Source: an uncultured Ellagibacter sp.
GTDB lineage: Bacteria; Actinomycetota; Coriobacteriia; Coriobacteriales; Eggerthellaceae
NCBI RefSeq assembly: GCF_934643285.1
Contig: NZ_CAKUBT010000007.1
Coordinates: 1-64,000 of the forward strand
Length of the DNA: 64,000 nucleotides
Direction of reading: 5' to 3'
A program made the translations under genes and the position numbers. Below, piece after piece: positions 1-9,331 of this stretch (its first letter is position 1; every line of letters starts with the position of its first letter). The notes beneath the pieces are model-generated. The model was given only the letters and a program-made list of their open reading frames with translations. It did not search any database and was not told the origin of the DNA.

Positions 1-425
1 TCCGCCCCGCCCCGCCGCTTCCTTCCGTCCGCGGCGCAAGGAGATATATTACGCGCACCCCCTCCCGCGGTCAAGGGGGAATCGCGTCTTTTTCCCGGGA
101 GGGGGCGCCTCGGAGGGCTACATTCCCCATATGACCTGGGGCGACGCGCTTCTATTGCCCTTCGGGCCGTGTTCACATTCCCTCCATAAGTCCAGGAAGG
201 GCGCTGGTAGACAGTGCGGGGCATCTCGACGCGCGAGGACGGGGGCCGACCAAATGTTCCCGAGCCCGACTAGCCAAGCGAGCCCGGTCCCTGGGCACTC
301 CGAACAACTGTCGGGCAGAATCATTCGAAGCGAAATCCGCCGAAGGGGTCGACGCATCACTATATATAGTAGCGTTATGCCACTCAGAGATATTTCCCGC
401 TTCATAGTGGCACCCTTACTATTAG
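1..425. other. Intergenic region with potential RNA structure; no gene recognised
   Basis: No convincing coding frame lies here. Several structures are visible: a long inverted repeat (about 52-66 against 96-108, GC-rich stem with one bulge), a 7-bp hairpin TGCCACT/AGTGGCA at 379-413, a 12-bp palindrome ACTATATATAGT near 359-370, and two short hairpins whose loops are complementary (GCCCTTC near 157 and GAAGGGC near 197). The density of pairing suggests a structured RNA or untranslated region. It matches no RNA family I recognise: RNase P, tmRNA, SRP RNA and common riboswitch cores were looked for and not found. Confidence 0.3.
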
Positions 426-460
426 AAGAGGCCGAGCGCTTCTCGAGCACTCGGCCTCTT
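426..460 (-). terminator. Hairpin terminator after hisS
   Basis: A perfect 11-bp stem (426-436 with 450-460, AAGAGGCCGAG/CTCGGCCTCTT) encloses a 13-nt loop. It lies about 60 bases past the hisS stop. The T-tract on the minus strand is short (TCTTCTAAT), so termination strength is uncertain. Confidence 0.6.
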
Positions 461-517
461 GAATGGATGAGGCGATCGCCTATGGCATTCGCCCCGTGGT
501 TCTCTTCCCTCTCGGCT

Positions 518-1885
518 CTACTCAGACTCAGCGAGCGCTTCGCCCATCTGCTCCGGCGTGAGGACGGCGCCCTCGCTGGAGAACTTCGCAAGGATTGCCT
601 TCATCGCAGCAAGGTCGACCAGACGCTCCGCGTGCGACGTCATATTGCGCACCTTCACCTTGCCCTCGGAGAGCTCATCGGGACCAAGGATGGCGACCAT
701 CGATGCGTTCAGTTTGTCGGCAAGCTTGAACTGACTTTTCAGGCTGCGCTTCTGATGGTCCATATCGGCAGACTGCCCCGCATCGCGGAACGCCTGCACA
801 AGGGAAAACGCCTCAGCGTGAACCGAGTCGTCAACGCATGCGACGAACAGGTCGCAATGTTGAGCGCGGGGGAACTCCACGCCCGTTGCCTGCAGTGCAA
901 GCGCACAGCGCTCGTATCCAAGCGCGAACCCAAGACCCGGCGTCGGGCGTCCGCCCACTTCCTCGACGAGCTTGTCGTAGCGGCCACCGCCGCCGATCGC
1001 GTTCTGGCTTCCCATGCCGTTGTCCACCTGGACCTCGAACACGGTGCGCGTGTAATAGTCCAGGCCGCGCACCAACTTATAGTCCTCCTCGTAGGCGACG
1101 CCAGCAGCATCAAGATAGGCCTTCACCGCTTCGTAATGCTCACGGCAGTCCGGGCAGAGATGGTCGGAGATCTTCGGAGCGTTCTCCATCACATGAGCGC
1201 AAGCCTCGTTCTTGCAGTCGAATGCGCGCAGCGGATTGATCTCAGCGCGCGTCATGCACGTCTCGCACAGTTCATCGGCATGCTCGTTCATGTAGGAGCG
1301 GACGAGCTCGCGATAGGCGGGACGGCACTTCTCGCACCCCATCGAGTTGATGAGCAGGCGCATCGATTCGCGCGGGATGCCGATTGTCTCGTAGAAGCGC
1401 ATGAGCATGATGATGGCCTCAGCGTCGATCGTCGGCTCCTCGGCGCCCAGGCACTCCACGCCCACCTGGTTAAACTGGCGCTGACGTCCCTTTTGCGGAC
1501 GCTCCGCGCGAAACATAGGGCCCGCGTACATCAATTTCGCGGGCGCACCGCCCTGGGGAACGAGGTCATGCTGGGCCACCGCGCGCACGACGCCTGCCGT
1601 GCCTTCGGGACGAAGCGACAGGCGGCTTTTGCTCTTGATGGTGCCACCGTCGATGAGGCGCTTCAGGTTCTCGCCCGACACGGCGGTGAACATCTCCTTG
1701 GACACCACGTCGGTCGCTTCGCCGATGCCGCGGACGAACAGGTCGGTCTGCTCGAATATCGGGGTTTCGATGGGCACGTACCCGTAACGGGCGAAAACGG
1801 AGAATGCCGTCTCCTTAAAATGCAGCCAAAACGCCGCCTCGTCAGGTAGAAAGTCCCTCGTGCCTTCAGCAGCCTGCATTGCCAT
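518..1885 (-). CDS. hisS: Histidyl-tRNA synthetase
   Basis: Charges tRNA-His with histidine in the cytoplasm; a class II aminoacyl-tRNA synthetase of about 455 residues, normal family length. Visible signatures are the N-terminal GTRDFLPDE, motif 2 (FRAERPQKGRQRQFNQ), the histidine-specific motif (VRGLDYYTRTVFEV) and motif 3 (GLGFALGYERCAL), followed by a C-terminal anticodon-binding domain. The start at 1885 (ATG) sits 7-8 bases after AAAAGG. A GTG three codons upstream and an ATG two codons downstream are alternatives. It is separated from purL upstream by a strong terminator, so it probably has its own promoter in the short gap. Confidence 0.97.
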   Translation of the reverse strand: MAMQAAEGTRDFLPDEAAFWLHFKETAFSVFARYGYVPIETPIFEQTDLFVRGIGEATDVVSKEMFTAVSGENLKRLIDGGTIKSKSRLSLRPEGTAGVVRAVAQHDLVPQGGAPAKLMYAGPMFRAERPQKGRQRQFNQVGVECLGAEEPTIDAEAIIMLMRFYETIGIPRESMRLLINSMGCEKCRPAYRELVRSYMNEHADELCETCMTRAEINPLRAFDCKNEACAHVMENAPKISDHLCPDCREHYEAVKAYLDAAGVAYEEDYKLVRGLDYYTRTVFEVQVDNGMGSQNAIGGGGRYDKLVEEVGGRPTPGLGFALGYERCALALQATGVEFPRAQHCDLFVACVDDSVHAEAFSLVQAFRDAGQSADMDHQKRSLKSQFKLADKLNASMVAILGPDELSEGKVKVRNMTSHAERLVDLAAMKAILAKFSSEGAVLTPEQMGEALAESE

Positions 1886-1940
1886 TGCGCCCACCTTTTC
1901 CTTCGTTTAGCTTGATTGCGATTTGCATTGTAACGTAAAT

Positions 1941-1969
1941 GAAGCGCGGGCTCCGATTGCCCGCGCTTC
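1941..1969 (-). terminator. Terminator after purL
   Basis: An 11-bp perfect stem (GAAGCGCGGGC at 1941-1951, GCCCGCGCTTC at 1959-1969) with a 7-nt loop, 55 bases past the purL stop. On the minus strand it is followed by ATTTACGTTAC. Confidence 0.75.
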
Positions 1970-2023
1970 AACATATTCCATCGGAGAGTGGCGACCACGC
2001 TGGAATCGGTCGCCGCCCGCCAC

Positions 2024-5000
2024 TTACTTGAAGTACTCCACACCGCCTTCGATGAGCGGCTGATACGTGAAGTCCGGGATATTGCGATAGAGCCCGGCGC
2101 CCGAACGCTCAGTGTGGCCCATCTTGCCGAGAACGCGACCATCGGGACTCGTGATGCCCTCGATGGACAACACGCTGCCGTTGGGATTGACCGAAAGGTC
2201 CATCGACGGCTTGCCCTCCGCATCGACGTACTGCGTCGCCACCTGGCCGTTCGCGATGAGCTTCTCGATCAGCTCGGGGCTTGCCACAAAGCGACCCTCA
2301 CCATGGCTGATGGCAACGGTGTGAGTGTCCCCCACCTTGCACTCGGAAAGCCACGGGGAAAGCGACGACGCCACGCGCGTGCGGACGAGGCGGCTTTGAT
2401 GGCGGCCGATCGTGTTGAAGGTAAGCGTCGGGCATTCATCGGTCATGGGAACGATGTCGCCATAAGGCACAAGGCCGAGCTTGACGAGCGCCTGAAAACC
2501 GTTGCAGATGCCGAGCATGAGGCCGTCGCGGTTCTGCAGCAGGTCGCGCACCGCCTCGGTCACCTCGGGAGCGCGGAAGAACGCCGTGATGAACTTCGCC
2601 GAGCCGTCGGGCTCGTCGCCGCCGGAGAAGCCGCCGGGAATCATGACGATCTGGCTTTCGCGGATGGCGGCAGCGAGGGCGGCGATGCTCTCGGCGACCG
2701 CATCGGGCGTAAGGTTGTTCACAATGAGCGTGGTCGGCAGGGCGCCGGCGCGCTCAAACGCGTGCGCCGTGTCGTACTCGCAGTTCGTCCCCGGGAACAC
2801 GGGGATGATGACGCGCGGCTTCGCAATCGAGCCGCTGTACACGAGCGGCAACTTGTCGTCGCAGGTGATGGGCGCAACGTCGGTGGCGCTGGATTCCGAC
2901 TGGGCAGCAGCGCTACGATACGGGAACACCGACTCGATCGCGCCTTCCCACCTATCCTGCAAGCGAGCCAAATCGACCGCCTCGCCCGCAACCGAGAGCA
3001 CGTAGTCCTCGGTCGTCGTGCCGAGAAGGGCAACGTCGAGGCACTCGGTCGCCTCGGGAAGCACCGCATCGTCGGAGAGTTCGACGATGAAGCTGCCGTA
3101 TGCGGGGGTGAAGAGCGCATCGGCGTCGGCGTCTTCGAACGCCACACCGATTCCGTTGCCGACGCACATCTTGAACAGCGACTCCGCCGCGCAACCGTAA
3201 CCAGGCGTCGACACGGCAAGGGCTGCACCTTCGCCGATAAGGCCCTCGACCGCGGCGATCGCCGCAAGCTCGTCCTCGGCAGCGGGCGCCACATCATCGG
3301 CGTCGTAACAGCGCGGAGCGATGAGCGCGACCCTGTGGCCAGCACCCTTGAACTCAGGGCTCGTCACGCGATCGACCTTGCCGACCGCAGTGGCGAAGGA
3401 CACGAGCGTCGGGGGAACATCGAGGTCCTCGAACGAGCCCGACATGGAGTCTTTTCCTCCGATCGAGCCCAGCCCCAGATCGAGCTGCGCCTGAAGCGCA
3501 CCGAGAACAGCAGCCGCGGGCTTGCCCCAGCGAGCAGGCTCGTTGCGCAGACGCTCGAAGTATTCCTGGAACGTAAGGTACATGTCCTCGCGCTTGAAGC
3601 CCGTGGCCACCAGGCGCGAAACGCTCTCGACGACGGCAATGTAGGAGCCGACGAACTGATTCTTCTCGGTGAGATAGGGGTTGAAGCCCCACGCCATGCC
3701 GGAGCACGTCGTGGTCTCGCCGTCGACCGGCAGCTTCGCCACCATGGCGAGCGCGGGCGTGAGCTGGTATTTTCCACCGAACGGCATGAGCACGGTAGCC
3801 GCGCCGATCGTGGAATCGAAGCGCTCGGAGAGACCCTTGTTGGAGCAGACGTTCAAGTCGCTCACGAGCGATTCCATGCGCTCGGCGAACGTGTCGCCCG
3901 CCCAGGTGCGCTTATAGGCGCCGCCCGCCTCGATGTGAACGTCCTGATGCTTCGGGGCACCGTTCGATGCCAAAAACTCGCGGCTCACGTCGACGATGGC
4001 CTCGTCGTTCCAGAAGATGCGCACGCGCGGCTCGGCGACGACCTCGGCGATCACCGTAGCTTCGAGGTTCTCCTCCTTGGCATACCCGAGGAACTCTTCC
4101 ACATCAGCGGCGGCGATGGCGCAAGCCATGCGCTCCTGACTCTCCGAGATGGCGAGCTCAGTGCCGTCAAGGCCGTCGTATTTCTTCGGGACCTTATTGA
4201 GATTGATGCTCAGGCCGTCGGCGATCTCGCCCAGGGCAACCGACACGCCACCCGCGCCGAAGTCGTTGCAGCGCTTGATGAGGCGGCAGGCCTCGCCGCG
4301 GCGGAACAGCCTTTGAAGCTTTCGCTCGACGGGGGCGTTGCCCTTCTGCACCTCGGCACCGCAATGCTCGAGGCTTTCCAGGTTGTGCGCCTTCGACGAC
4401 CCGGTTGCGCCGCCGATGCCATCGCGGCCGGTGCGCCCGCCTAAAAGAACGATGACGTCGCCCGGCTCGGGCTTCTCGCGACGTACATGATCGGCCGGGG
4501 TCGCCGCGACGACGGCACCGATCTCCATGCGCTTGGCGACGTAGCCCGGATGATATAACTCGTGGACAGAGCCTGTGGCCAGGCCGATTTGGTTGCCGTA
4601 GGACGAGTAGCCGGCGGCAGCCGTCGTCACGAGTTTGCGCTGCGGAAGCTTACCTTCAAGCGTTTCCGACACGGGAACCGTGGGGTCGCCCGCGCCGGTG
4701 ACGCGCATGGCCTGGTACACGTAGCTGCGTCCCGAAAGCGGGTCGCGGATAGCGCCTCCCAGGCACGTGGCCGCGCCGCCGAACGGCTCGATTTCGGTGG
4801 GATGGTTGTGCGTCTCGTTCTTGAAGAGGTAGAGCCAATCCTCGTCCTTGCCGTCGACGTCGACCGTGCACTTCACCGTGCAGGCGTTGATCTCCTCGGA
4901 CTCGTCGAGACCGGTCAGGATGCCTTGGGATTTCAGCCACTTCGCGCCGATGGTGCCCATGTCCATAAGGCAGATGGGCTTCTCATCGCGACCGAGCTCA

Positions 5001-5845
5001 TGGCGCAGCTCAAGGTAGCGCTCGTAGGTCTCGCGCACCTGCTCGTCGTCGATCACGACGTTGGTGAGCTCGGTGCCGAACGTGGTATGGCGGCAGTGAT
5101 CCGACCAGTAGGTGTCGATCATCTTGATTTCGGTGATGGTCGGACAGCGCTTCTCGCCCGCGAAATATTGCTGGCAAAACGCGATGTCCGCAAGGTCCAT
5201 CGCCAAACCGCGCTCCTCGATGAACTGGGAAAGACCTGCCTCGTCCAAATCGAGGAAACCCTCGATGACCTCGACGGGCTTGGGCGTCGGGTGGGCGATC
5301 TGGAGCGTTTCGCGCGCAACGAGGCACGCCTCGCGCGTCTCGACCGGGTTGATGACGTAGTGCTTCACCGCAGCGAGCGCATCGTCAGTGCACTCGCCCT
5401 CGATGACGTAGACCTGCGTGAAGGCGACGTCGGGACGCTCACCCTGGCTGATGAACTGGATGCACTGCGACGCGGAGTCGGCGCGCTGGTCGAACTGGCC
5501 GGGCAGCGCTTCGACGGCGAACACGTGCACATTGGCGGGAGCTGCGGCGATTCCGGAGATGTCCGCCCCCTCCGCGGCGAGCTGCTTGGCGGTCTTGTCC
5601 GAGAACTCGACGCCCGCAACGGGAAACTTGCGCGAGGCGTCGTCGACCTGCGGCTCGGAGAACACCGTGGGGATGCAGCGCTCGAAAAGCTCCTCGTCGA
5701 TACCCTCGACGTCGTAGCAGTTGATCAGGCGCAGGCGAGCTGTCTTCGCAAGCCCCTCGGGGACGGCGGTGTGCAGCTCGGCGAGCAGCTGTTGCGCTTC
5801 GACATCGAAGCCAGGCTTCTTCTCCACGTATACACGCGAAACCAT
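2024..5845 (-). CDS. purL: Phosphoribosylformylglycinamidine synthase, large fused form
   Basis: Makes FGAM from FGAR, glutamine and ATP, step four of purine synthesis. At 1273 residues it is the single-chain clade II type, with PurS-like N terminus, PurL core and PurQ glutaminase joined. The C-terminal glutamine amidotransferase begins near residue 1010 (VIIPVFPGTNCEYDTA) and keeps the nucleophile elbow GICNGFQ and the histidine in SHGEGRF. The core has the ATP/substrate motif ETHNHPTEIEPFGGAATC. No separate purS or purQ is visible in the window, consistent with fusion. It lies 27 bases after a small membrane-protein gene and downstream of purC on the same strand. Confidence 0.96.
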   Translation of the reverse strand: MVSRVYVEKKPGFDVEAQQLLAELHTAVPEGLAKTARLRLINCYDVEGIDEELFERCIPTVFSEPQVDDASRKFPVAGVEFSDKTAKQLAAEGADISGIAAAPANVHVFAVEALPGQFDQRADSASQCIQFISQGERPDVAFTQVYVIEGECTDDALAAVKHYVINPVETREACLVARETLQIAHPTPKPVEVIEGFLDLDEAGLSQFIEERGLAMDLADIAFCQQYFAGEKRCPTITEIKMIDTYWSDHCRHTTFGTELTNVVIDDEQVRETYERYLELRHELGRDEKPICLMDMGTIGAKWLKSQGILTGLDESEEINACTVKCTVDVDGKDEDWLYLFKNETHNHPTEIEPFGGAATCLGGAIRDPLSGRSYVYQAMRVTGAGDPTVPVSETLEGKLPQRKLVTTAAAGYSSYGNQIGLATGSVHELYHPGYVAKRMEIGAVVAATPADHVRREKPEPGDVIVLLGGRTGRDGIGGATGSSKAHNLESLEHCGAEVQKGNAPVERKLQRLFRRGEACRLIKRCNDFGAGGVSVALGEIADGLSINLNKVPKKYDGLDGTELAISESQERMACAIAAADVEEFLGYAKEENLEATVIAEVVAEPRVRIFWNDEAIVDVSREFLASNGAPKHQDVHIEAGGAYKRTWAGDTFAERMESLVSDLNVCSNKGLSERFDSTIGAATVLMPFGGKYQLTPALAMVAKLPVDGETTTCSGMAWGFNPYLTEKNQFVGSYIAVVESVSRLVATGFKREDMYLTFQEYFERLRNEPARWGKPAAAVLGALQAQLDLGLGSIGGKDSMSGSFEDLDVPPTLVSFATAVGKVDRVTSPEFKGAGHRVALIAPRCYDADDVAPAAEDELAAIAAVEGLIGEGAALAVSTPGYGCAAESLFKMCVGNGIGVAFEDADADALFTPAYGSFIVELSDDAVLPEATECLDVALLGTTTEDYVLSVAGEAVDLARLQDRWEGAIESVFPYRSAAAQSESSATDVAPITCDDKLPLVYSGSIAKPRVIIPVFPGTNCEYDTAHAFERAGALPTTLIVNNLTPDAVAESIAALAAAIRESQIVMIPGGFSGGDEPDGSAKFITAFFRAPEVTEAVRDLLQNRDGLMLGICNGFQALVKLGLVPYGDIVPMTDECPTLTFNTIGRHQSRLVRTRVASSLSPWLSECKVGDTHTVAISHGEGRFVASPELIEKLIANGQVATQYVDAEGKPSMDLSVNPNGSVLSIEGITSPDGRVLGKMGHTERSGAGLYRNIPDFTYQPLIEGGVEYFK

Positions 5846-5872
5846 GATGATCCTTTCCAGGGTGGCAGGCGA

Positions 5873-6520
5873 TTACTTGTCGGCAGGCTTTGCAGCAGAA
5901 GCGGCATCGGCGGGTTTCGCAGCTTCGGCGGCGTCGACCTTCTTGCGGCCGAACAGGCCGCGCTTAGGCTTGATCTGCTCCTCGGCAACCTCCGCAGCGG
6001 CCTCTTCCTTCTGCTTTTCCGCCTCGCGCTCGGCTGCGCGCTTCGCCTTCTCGGCGCGTCGGCTTTCCTTGGTGTTCTGGGATTCCATTTCCATCTGGTA
6101 CTTGCGGCGACACTTGCGGATCTTCGAGAAGTCGAGGTAGAACGCAAGGATGATGAGCACGTAGGACAAACCGAGCGTGACGTAGCTGATCCACGCAGGC
6201 TCCCACGAGCGGGCGAACCACGACAGCGCGACCATGATCACCGCGGCGATCAGGACGACCCACCAAAGGCGGCGCAGGCGCTTGTATTCCGCCGTGGGCG
6301 GATTGTAGTACTTGCGGTCGAGCTCGTTTTGCTTGGCGCGCTCGGCCTTGCGGCGAGCCTTCTGCTCCGCTTTTCTCTCCTGAGGGGTCTTCGTCGAGGA
6401 CTGGATATGCACCGAGGAGGCAGCTTTCGACTTCGGCTTCGCCGAGGCCGCACTCTTGCGCGTCGTACCCTTAGGTCCCTCGTCCTGGTAGCGGTCGTTC
6501 ATGTAGTTACGTTGTGACAT
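5873..6520 (-). CDS. Small two-helix membrane protein, function unknown
   Basis: About 215 residues. The N-terminal third is basic and Ala/Lys-rich. Two adjacent hydrophobic helices follow (around WWVVLIAAVIMVALSWFA and YVTLGLSYVLIILAFYLD), then a strongly charged Glu/Ala/Lys segment likely to be coiled coil and a basic tail GLFGRKK. ATG at 6520 is preferred over a GTG eight codons upstream because GAGAAAG lies about 10 bases before it. It lies between purC and purL on the same strand, but nothing in it suggests purine metabolism. I do not recognise the family. Confidence 0.75.
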   Translation of the reverse strand: MSQRNYMNDRYQDEGPKGTTRKSAASAKPKSKAASSVHIQSSTKTPQERKAEQKARRKAERAKQNELDRKYYNPPTAEYKRLRRLWWVVLIAAVIMVALSWFARSWEPAWISYVTLGLSYVLIILAFYLDFSKIRKCRRKYQMEMESQNTKESRRAEKAKRAAEREAEKQKEEAAAEVAEEQIKPKRGLFGRKKVDAAEAAKPADAASAAKPADK

Positions 6521-6626
6521 GCGATGGTTCTTTCTCGTGGACACTTATTTCAAAAGCGGGAAGGCCCCTTAAGGCAGCGCGCTCGGCCGGGAATGCCCGC
6601 CTGCCGGCGCGGACCGGGGAGGCTCC

Positions 6627-7508
6627 CTATGCGAACGGGAACTTCTCGCCCGTGATCTTCTCGTAAGCCTCGATGTACTTCTCGCTCGTGCGCTTGATGA
6701 CGTCCTCGGGAAGACGGGGCGGCTTGGTGCCGGACTCCTTGTCCCAATGGGCGGTGAGCCAATCGCGGACGTACTGCTTGTCGAAGCTCGACTGGCTTTT
6801 ACCGGGCTCGTATTCGTCGCCTGGCCAGAAGCGCGAGGAGTCGGGGGTGAGGACTTCGTCGGCCAAGATGAGGCGACCGTCGACGCGGCCGAACTCGAAC
6901 TTGGTGTCGGCGATGATGATGCCGTGGTCGGCTGCGTGGTCGCGCGCGGCGGTGTACACCTTGATGGCCGCATCGCGCAGCTCGGCCGCCGCCTCGTCGC
7001 CGATGATCTCGGCGCAGCGCTCGAAGCTGATGTTCTCGTCATGGTCGCCGATTTCGGCCTTGGTGGAAGGCGTGAAGATGGGCGTCTCGAGCTTGGAGGA
7101 GTTCACAAGGCCGCCGGGCAGCTCGATGCCGCAGACCGTGCCCTGCGCCTGGTACTCCTTAAGGCCGCTGCCCGCGAGGTACCCGCGCACGATGCACTCG
7201 ATGGGATACATGTCGGCCTTCTTGACCAGCATGAACCGCCCTTCCAGCGCATCAGCATAGGGCTTGAAGCGCTCCGGCAGGTCGGCAACGTCGGCGGAGA
7301 TGAGATGGTTCTCGATCACACCGTCGAGCAGTTTGAACCAGAAGCACGAAAGCTGCGTAAGCACCTGGCCCTTATGGGGAATCTCGTCCTCGAGAATGTA
7401 GTCGAACGCGGAGATGCGATCGGAAGCGACGACCAGAAGACGGTCGCCCAGATCGTAGAGGTCGCGAACTTTGCCTTGCGCATCGGGTTCGATGTCGATC
7501 ACGCTCAT
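6627..7508 (-). CDS. purC: Phosphoribosylaminoimidazole-succinocarboxamide (SAICAR) synthase
   Basis: Condenses CAIR with aspartate using ATP, a step of purine synthesis. Its 293 residues are near the longer bacterial form. The N terminus carries GKVRDLYDLGDRLLVVASDR, the usual nucleotide-binding start, and the signature FEFGRVDGRLILADEVLTPD is intact, as is ECIVRGYLAGSG. The start at 7508 follows AGGACCTGAAATC. A longer upstream frame lacks a ribosome site. Purine genes purC, purL and (5 kb away) purB are all on this strand. A large palindrome lies about 80 bases upstream. Confidence 0.97.
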   Translation of the reverse strand: MSVIDIEPDAQGKVRDLYDLGDRLLVVASDRISAFDYILEDEIPHKGQVLTQLSCFWFKLLDGVIENHLISADVADLPERFKPYADALEGRFMLVKKADMYPIECIVRGYLAGSGLKEYQAQGTVCGIELPGGLVNSSKLETPIFTPSTKAEIGDHDENISFERCAEIIGDEAAAELRDAAIKVYTAARDHAADHGIIIADTKFEFGRVDGRLILADEVLTPDSSRFWPGDEYEPGKSQSSFDKQYVRDWLTAHWDKESGTKPPRLPEDVIKRTSEKYIEAYEKITGEKFPFA

Positions 7509-7577
7509 GATTTCAGGTCCTTTCAAAACCTCGTTGCGAATATGCGGCGTACGAGCAAGTGCCCCGTGCGCCGACAA

Positions 7578-7605
7578 GCGATAATGAGTCGCGACCCATT
7601 ATCGC
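7578..7605. promoter_or_regulatory. 28-bp near-perfect palindrome upstream of purC
   Basis: GCGATAATG at 7578-7586 pairs with CATTATCGC at 7597-7605, and the centre TCGCGA is itself palindromic. Only one base pair of the 28-bp dyad is mismatched. It lies 9 bases past the histidine kinase stop and about 70-95 bases upstream of the purC start. It has no T-tract on either strand, which favours an operator over a terminator. Confidence 0.5.
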
Positions 7606-7613
7606 GCACTGCC

Positions 7614-9317
7614 TTACTTTTTGCGATTGGAAGCGGATTTTCCTTCGGCCGAGCGTTGCTGGCGGGCGCCCGAGAGCAACTGCTGGCGGTGCTGCTGCTT
7701 TTGCTGCTGGCGCTGCCTTTGCTGCTCGCGCTTGTCGTTGGTGCGCGTGCGCTGCTCGTCGTAGAGGGGGAAATGGAGCGTGAAGCAGGCGCCTTTGCCC
7801 TTCTCGCCCTCGACCTGCACCCAACCGCCGTGGCGATCGACGATCTCCTTCACGACCGCAAGCCCGATACCTAAGCCGCCACTCGCGCGGTTACGCCCGG
7901 CGTCCGCCCTCCAGAAGCGCGAGAAGACCATCTTCGCCTCCTCGGGGGAAAGCCCGATGCCGGTATCGCGCACGGCGATCGAGGCCATGATGTCGCCCTT
8001 CGACACAGTGACCGACACATGCCCGCCTTCGGGGGTGTAGCGCACCGCGTTCGAGATGAGGTTGGCTGTGGCCTGGCGAATCATGTCGGGATCGCCCACG
8101 ACGAGCACGCCTTTCTCGGCGCGGTACTCGAACGTGAGCCCCGAGTCGGCAACGAACGCCTCGTGCGTGGAGACGATGCTCTGGATGAGCTCGCCCACAT
8201 CGACCACTTCCTCTTTCATGGGGGTGGCGCGGTTTTCCAGGCGGGAGAGCTTCAAGAGCGCATCAACCAGGCGACTTAAGCGCTGCACCTCGGAGTTCAC
8301 GGTCTCGAGGCGCTCGGCATCGGCCTCGAACACGCCGTCGACCATCGCCTCGACGGTGGACTGGATGGCCATAAGCGGCGTGCGCAACTCGTGGGCGACG
8401 TCGGTTGTGAGACGGCGCTCCAGCTCGCGGTCCTTCTCGACCGACTCCGCCATCTCGTCGAAGGTCTCGCCCAGACGGGCGATCTCGTCCTCGCCGTGAA
8501 GATCGGTGCGCGCTGAGAGGTCGCCTTCCTTGATGGCGCGGGCCGTCTTCGTCATGCGGTTGATGGGGGCCACCAGATTGCGCGCGAACAAAAAGCCGAT
8601 GCACGACGCGAGCACGATGGCCACGAGCGACGCGAAGAGCATAGCCTGGTAGGAATTCTCGCGGAACTCCTGGTCGGGGCCGCGCATAAGCGTATCCGAC
8701 CCGTAGACCCAGATGCGTACGGAGCCGACGACCTTGTCGTCGACCACGATCTTGGCGAGCGCGACCTTCGAGGCGTCCTTCGGCTCGAAGGAGCTCGTGG
8801 CGTTCGGGATGCCGTTGATGCGGTTCGAGGAATCGAAGACGGTGACGTCGTTCTCGTCGACGACCTTGATGGCGATGCCCGGCGTAACCTCGAGCGCGGC
8901 CTCGACGGGCATGAGTGCCGCAGAGCTCTTGATGGTGAGCGCGCTGTCGGCCTCCATGCGCTCCTCGATGCGGCTGGCGGTCGTCTCCGCGAGGGTCTCC
9001 ATGTTGGACGCGGTGTAGGTTTGGAAATGCTGCTCCCACACAAACGAGATGACGCCGATGGCGACAAGACCGGTCATCGCGGCGATGAGCGCGAACGCCA
9101 AGGTGACGCGCGCGGTGTAGGAAAGGCTCGTCCAGCCGAACTTGCGGCGGCGCTCCTTTCGCGCGAGCTTTCCCTGATGGGGCTCGCCCGTTGAAGCCCG
9201 CTCCTCGGAAGAGTCGGGCATGACGCGAATGCGGGCAGCCCCGCCGCCCGCATTCGCAGAGGGGCTCGACGTCTCTTCGGACGCCGAGCCGTTATGTGCT
9301 CGGTTCGTTTCGCTCAC
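7614..9317 (-). CDS. Sensor histidine kinase
   Basis: A 567-residue membrane kinase of the HAMP-HisKA-HATPase type. After a charged N-terminal tail of about 65 residues come TM1 (about 69-92), an extracytoplasmic sensor domain (about 93-223), TM2 (about 224-246), a HAMP segment, the phospho-acceptor His309 in DVAHELRTP, then N, G1 and G2 boxes (NLISNAVRYTPEGG, DTGIGL, GGLGIGLAVV). The C terminus is an unusual Gln/Arg-rich low-complexity tail of about 40 residues. It starts 14 bases after the response regulator gene, so the two form an operon. The signal sensed is not evident. Confidence 0.94.
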   Translation of the reverse strand: MSETNRAHNGSASEETSSPSANAGGGAARIRVMPDSSEERASTGEPHQGKLARKERRRKFGWTSLSYTARVTLAFALIAAMTGLVAIGVISFVWEQHFQTYTASNMETLAETTASRIEERMEADSALTIKSSAALMPVEAALEVTPGIAIKVVDENDVTVFDSSNRINGIPNATSSFEPKDASKVALAKIVVDDKVVGSVRIWVYGSDTLMRGPDQEFRENSYQAMLFASLVAIVLASCIGFLFARNLVAPINRMTKTARAIKEGDLSARTDLHGEDEIARLGETFDEMAESVEKDRELERRLTTDVAHELRTPLMAIQSTVEAMVDGVFEADAERLETVNSEVQRLSRLVDALLKLSRLENRATPMKEEVVDVGELIQSIVSTHEAFVADSGLTFEYRAEKGVLVVGDPDMIRQATANLISNAVRYTPEGGHVSVTVSKGDIMASIAVRDTGIGLSPEEAKMVFSRFWRADAGRNRASGGLGIGLAVVKEIVDRHGGWVQVEGEKGKGACFTLHFPLYDEQRTRTNDKREQQRQRQQQKQQHRQQLLSGARQQRSAEGKSASNRKK

Positions 9318-9331
9318 GGGTCACCCGCAGG

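Noticed and set aside
118..405. Minus-strand frame beginning MKREISLSG downstream of hisS
   Set aside because: Composition is unlike a protein, it runs through strong hairpins, and it lacks conserved features.
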